Assembly (NCBI RefSeq): GCF_009806555.1
Contig: NZ_VUOK01000014.1
Coordinates: forward strand, 1-64,000
Origin: Methylobacterium sp. 2A
GTDB taxonomy: Bacteria > Pseudomonadota > Alphaproteobacteria > Rhizobiales > Beijerinckiaceae
DNA length: 64,000 bases
Direction: 5' to 3'
A program made the translations under genes and the position numbers. The notes below the pieces were generated by a model. That model saw only the letters and a program-made list of their open reading frames with translations. It made no database searches and had not been told where the DNA came from. Below are positions 61,646-64,000 of the stretch, piece after piece. Position 1 is the first letter of the stretch. Each line of letters begins with the position of its first letter.

Positions 61646-62809
61646 TCAGGTCTGGCCGGCCTTGAGCTGGTAGAAGATGTGCCGGCCGATCACGTCCATC
61701 TTGCGCAAGCGGCGCGCCCAGCCCGGCCGCACGTAATCGGCGTGGTAGTGGGTCGCCGCGCCGACCTCGGCGAGATAGGTCCGGCCCTCGATCACCGAGC
61801 GGGCGATGCGAGTCGCCGTTTCCCAGGCGCCGGCATCGGTGATGCGCAGCGACTTGCCCTCGCAGGCGAAGGAGAACTGGCAGCCCATGTAGTGGTGCCG
61901 GTTCTGGTAGACGACGCCGCAGACGCTCGCCGGATAGAGGCCGCTCTTCACGCGGTTGAGCACCACCTGGGCGACGGCGGCCTGACCGGCCTCGGGCTCG
62001 CTGCGGGCCTCGAAATAGACCGCCTCGGACAGGCAGCGCTGCTCCTTGTCGAGGGATTCGGGGTCGATCAGGTCGGCGTAGCGCCGCCGCGCATCCTCCG
62101 GGACCGGCTGGGCGCTGTCGGGGCGCTCGGTGCGGATCGCGAAATCGGGCAGCGCGAGACTCGCGGCCGCGACCTCGACGGGGATCGCGTCGGCGGGCGC
62201 CGGGGTGGTGGACGACAGGGCGACGGCGCGGGGCACCGGCGGGGTCGAGCCGTCGAAGCGCGCGGGGTCGCCGTCCTCGGTGAGATCGGCGGTGCCCGCG
62301 CCCGTGGAGGCGGCGCTGCCGCCGCCGGTGGTCAGGCCGAGATCCGGCACCGGGACGAAGGCGGCCTCCGGCTCGGATTCGGGGTCCCAGATGGCGGAGC
62401 CCTGCGTGAGCACGCCGGTGACGCTGCCGGTGACGTCGCCGAACACCAGGGCGGCGCCGGTCTCGCGAAGGTTCACGGCGCGGCGGGCGAAGCTCTCGGC
62501 CGGCGGACGGGACGGGTTCCCCTTGCCCGCCCGCTCCACGATCGGGAAGACGTGCGCGCCGGTCTTGAACACCGTCCGGGGCGGCTCGTCGCCGAGGCGG
62601 CGCAGGGCGGAGCCGATCAGCACGGTGCCGGGCGGGAGGGGCGGGACGGTGTCGGCGTCGATCAGGCCGAGGCGGCTCGATCCGATGGCGTTCTCCGTGC
62701 CGGCATCGGCGGTGAACGACACCAGCAGCCCGAGGCCAACCATCCAGGGCGTCAGGGACGCCGAGAGCCAGCGCAGGCCCGATTCCCGTCGTCCTCGTCT
62801 CGTGCTCAC
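61646..62809 (-). CDS. Cell wall hydrolase (SleB/Hydrolase_2 family)
   Basis: A 387-residue exported or membrane-anchored protein. A hydrophobic helix near 22-38 (TPWMVGLGLLVSFTADAG) anchors or exports it; a long Pro/Ala/Gly-rich middle region follows; the C-terminal ~130 residues are the SleB-type catalytic domain (CLSEAVYFEARSEPEAGQAA, FSFACEG) that cleaves peptidoglycan. The GTG at 62809 is taken as start; an in-frame GTG at 62833 is also possible. Confidence 0.85.
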   Translation of the reverse strand: MSTRRGRRESGLRWLSASLTPWMVGLGLLVSFTADAGTENAIGSSRLGLIDADTVPPLPPGTVLIGSALRRLGDEPPRTVFKTGAHVFPIVERAGKGNPSRPPAESFARRAVNLRETGAALVFGDVTGSVTGVLTQGSAIWDPESEPEAAFVPVPDLGLTTGGGSAASTGAGTADLTEDGDPARFDGSTPPVPRAVALSSTTPAPADAIPVEVAAASLALPDFAIRTERPDSAQPVPEDARRRYADLIDPESLDKEQRCLSEAVYFEARSEPEAGQAAVAQVVLNRVKSGLYPASVCGVVYQNRHHYMGCQFSFACEGKSLRITDAGAWETATRIARSVIEGRTYLAEVGAATHYHADYVRPGWARRLRKMDVIGRHIFYQLKAGQT

Positions 62810-62959
62810 GACACCCGACCCGTACTCAAGCACCCGAACCGGCCCGATCCTCCCCGTTTCCAGGGTGTTTCTGCGGCCGCGCCGAATTTATCGCCCGGTA
62901 TGGTTGAGCCTCGGTTAAGTCCGCGTCGCGCGCGCCGTCCCGCTGTGAACACGACCACG

Positions 62960-62985
62960 AAAAAGGGCGGCCCGAAGGCCGCCCT
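62960..62985 (-). terminator. Rho-independent terminator of rpoC
   Basis: Stem AGGGCGGCC / GGCCGCCCT (nine pairs) with a TTCG tetraloop on the minus strand, followed by a T-run (62960-62963). It lies 27 bases after the rpoC stop. Confidence 0.92.
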
Positions 62986-63011
62986 CTCTCATCTCACTCC
63001 TGCCGGCTGCC

Positions 63012-64000
63012 TCACTCGGCGGCGGGCGGAAGCTCCTCGACCGGGATCGCGCCGCTCTCGGCCTGCTTCTGCTGCAGGATCATCGCGTCGCGGCGGCGGG
63101 CGATGGCGCGGATATCCGCCACCATCGAACCCGTGCCGGCCGGGATGAGCGAGCCGACGATGACGTTCTCCTTCAGCCCCTCCAGGGTGTCGACCTTGCC
63201 GTTGACCGCCGCCTCGGTGAGGACGCGGGTGGTCTCCTGGAACGAGGCCGCCGAGATGAACGACTTCGTCTGCAGCGACGCCTTGGTGATGCCGAGCAAG
63301 ACCGGGACGCCCTGGATCGGCTTCTTGCCCTCGGCCAGCAGCTTCTCGTTGTACTCGGTCAGCTCCGTGCGATCGATCTGGTCACCCGAGAGGATGTCGG
63401 AGTCGCCGCCGTCGGTCACCTCGACCTTCTGCAGCATCTGACGGACGATCACCTCGATGTGCTTGTCGTTGATCGACACGCCCTGCAGCCGGTAGACCTC
63501 CTGGATCTCGTTGACGAGGTAGGCCGCGAGTTCCTCCACGCCCTTGATCGCCAGGATGTCGTGCGGCGCCGGGTTTCCGTCGACGATGTAATCGCCGAGC
63601 TCGACCACGTCCCCGTCCTGCAGGTGGATGTGCTTGCCCTTCGGGATCAGGTACTCGACCGCCTCCGAGCCGTCATGCGGCGTCAGCGTGAGCCGACGCT
63701 TGTTCTTGTAGTCGCGGCCGAACGCGATGGTGCCCGACTTCTCGGCGATGATCGCCGCGTCCTTCGGGCGCCTTGCCTCGAACAGCTCCGCCACCCGCGG
63801 CAGACCGCCGGTGATGTCGCGGGTCTTGGCCGAGTCGGTCGAGACGCGGGCCAGGATGTCGCCGGCCTTCACCTGGGCACCCGGATCGAAGCCGATGATG
63901 GCGTCGACCGGCAGGAAGTAGCGGGCGTCCGAGCCGCGGGGCAGCTTGAGCGCCTTGCCGTCCCTGTCGACCACGACCATCGCGGGCTTCAGGTCCGAGG
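63012..64000 (-). CDS. rpoC: DNA-directed RNA polymerase beta' subunit, C-terminal part
   Basis: The last ~329 residues of RpoC; the gene continues past the window edge. Visible blocks are the clamp/jaw region [39 protein letters not shown], and the C-terminal [20 protein letters not shown]. The C-terminal tail ends in a short acidic/Pro stretch ([13 protein letters not shown]). Only the 3' end is present, so the zinc and Mg sites are not visible. A terminator follows. Confidence 0.97.
   Translation of the reverse strand, partial: SDLKPAMVVVDRDGKALKLPRGSDARYFLPVDAIIGFDPGAQVKAGDILARVSTDSAKTRDITGGLPRVAELFEARRPKDAAIIAEKSGTIAFGRDYKNKRRLTLTPHDGSEAVEYLIPKGKHIHLQDGDVVELGDYIVDGNPAPHDILAIKGVEELAAYLVNEIQEVYRLQGVSINDKHIEVIVRQMLQKVEVTDGGDSDILSGDQIDRTELTEYNEKLLAEGKKPIQGVPVLLGITKASLQTKSFISAASFQETTRVLTEAAVNGKVDTLEGLKENVIVGSLIPAGTGSMVADIRAIARRRDAMILQQKQAESGAIPVEELPPAAE

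Noticed and set aside
1-64000. CRISPR arrays, insertion sequences, integrated phage and rRNA genes
   Set aside because: No regularly spaced repeats, transposase or integrase motifs, phage structural genes or rRNA sequence were seen.

Overview
The window is high-GC alphaproteobacterial chromosome, most like Methylobacterium/Methylorubrum. Pointers are the DUF2948-hisD-UPF0262-phosphatase block, a Caulobacter-type Tad pilus locus, an FtrABCD-type ferrous iron importer, an MxaD-like SRPBCC protein, AcuI, and rpoC at the right edge. Coding density is high. I see no phage, insertion sequence, CRISPR array or rRNA. The genus is inferred from gene content only.

Layout. 0.2-3 kb: histidine operon fragment (DUF2948, hisD, UPF0262, low-Mr phosphatase family). 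3-5.3 kb: small exported proteins, a LapG-like cysteine peptidase and a small membrane protein. 5.3-13.4 kb, minus strand: a near-complete valine/isobutyrate catabolic set (mmsA, acyl-CoA dehydrogenase, 3-hydroxyisobutyryl-CoA hydrolase, mmsB, enoyl-CoA hydratase, acyl-CoA synthetase). A LysR regulator diverges from it, with a 24-bp perfect palindrome in the shared promoter. 14.5-17.1 kb: iron-type alcohol dehydrogenase and an amino-acid-type ABC binding protein. 17.3-25.5 kb: cpaB-cpaC-cpaD-cpaE-cpaF-tadB-tadC without pilin or prepilin peptidase; cpaD appears to have a one-base frameshift near its start.

26-31 kb: mercaptopyruvate sulfurtransferase and the ftr operon. 31.2-33.4 kb: a fused outer-membrane protein (Omp25-type barrel plus OprB-type porin). 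33.5-37 kb: a DUF6883/DUF4926-like pair, lipB, a lone FliN-type protein, an SGNH hydrolase and a TetR regulator. 37.1 kb: tRNA-Leu(GAG). 38-48.9 kb: RhlE-type helicase with a strong terminator, small exported proteins, yciA/sodC, two RNA methyltransferases, corA, a chemoreceptor and gdx. 49-54.4 kb: a B12-binding radical SAM protein and a fatty-acid-type SDR/crotonase/acyl-CoA dehydrogenase operon. 54.5-64 kb: Sua5/TsaC, wrbA with a LysR regulator, a Gre factor, two MDR reductases, a cell-wall hydrolase and the 3' end of rpoC with its terminator.

Repeats. A family of GC-rich palindromes, with cores like CCCTCCCCC/GGGGGAGGG, lies between genes at five places. Two are long compound copies (about 195 and 175 bp) in direct orientation, which bracket the hydrolase/dehydrogenase pair in the valine operon. 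Other structured non-coding sites are a candidate guanidine-II-like element before gdx, competing hairpins before a Tyr/Arg-repeat protein gene, and several palindromic operators. The possibly novel items are the fused porin, the cpaD frameshift, the gdx leader, the palindrome-plus-coupled small ORFs near 25.9 kb and the direct compound repeats.
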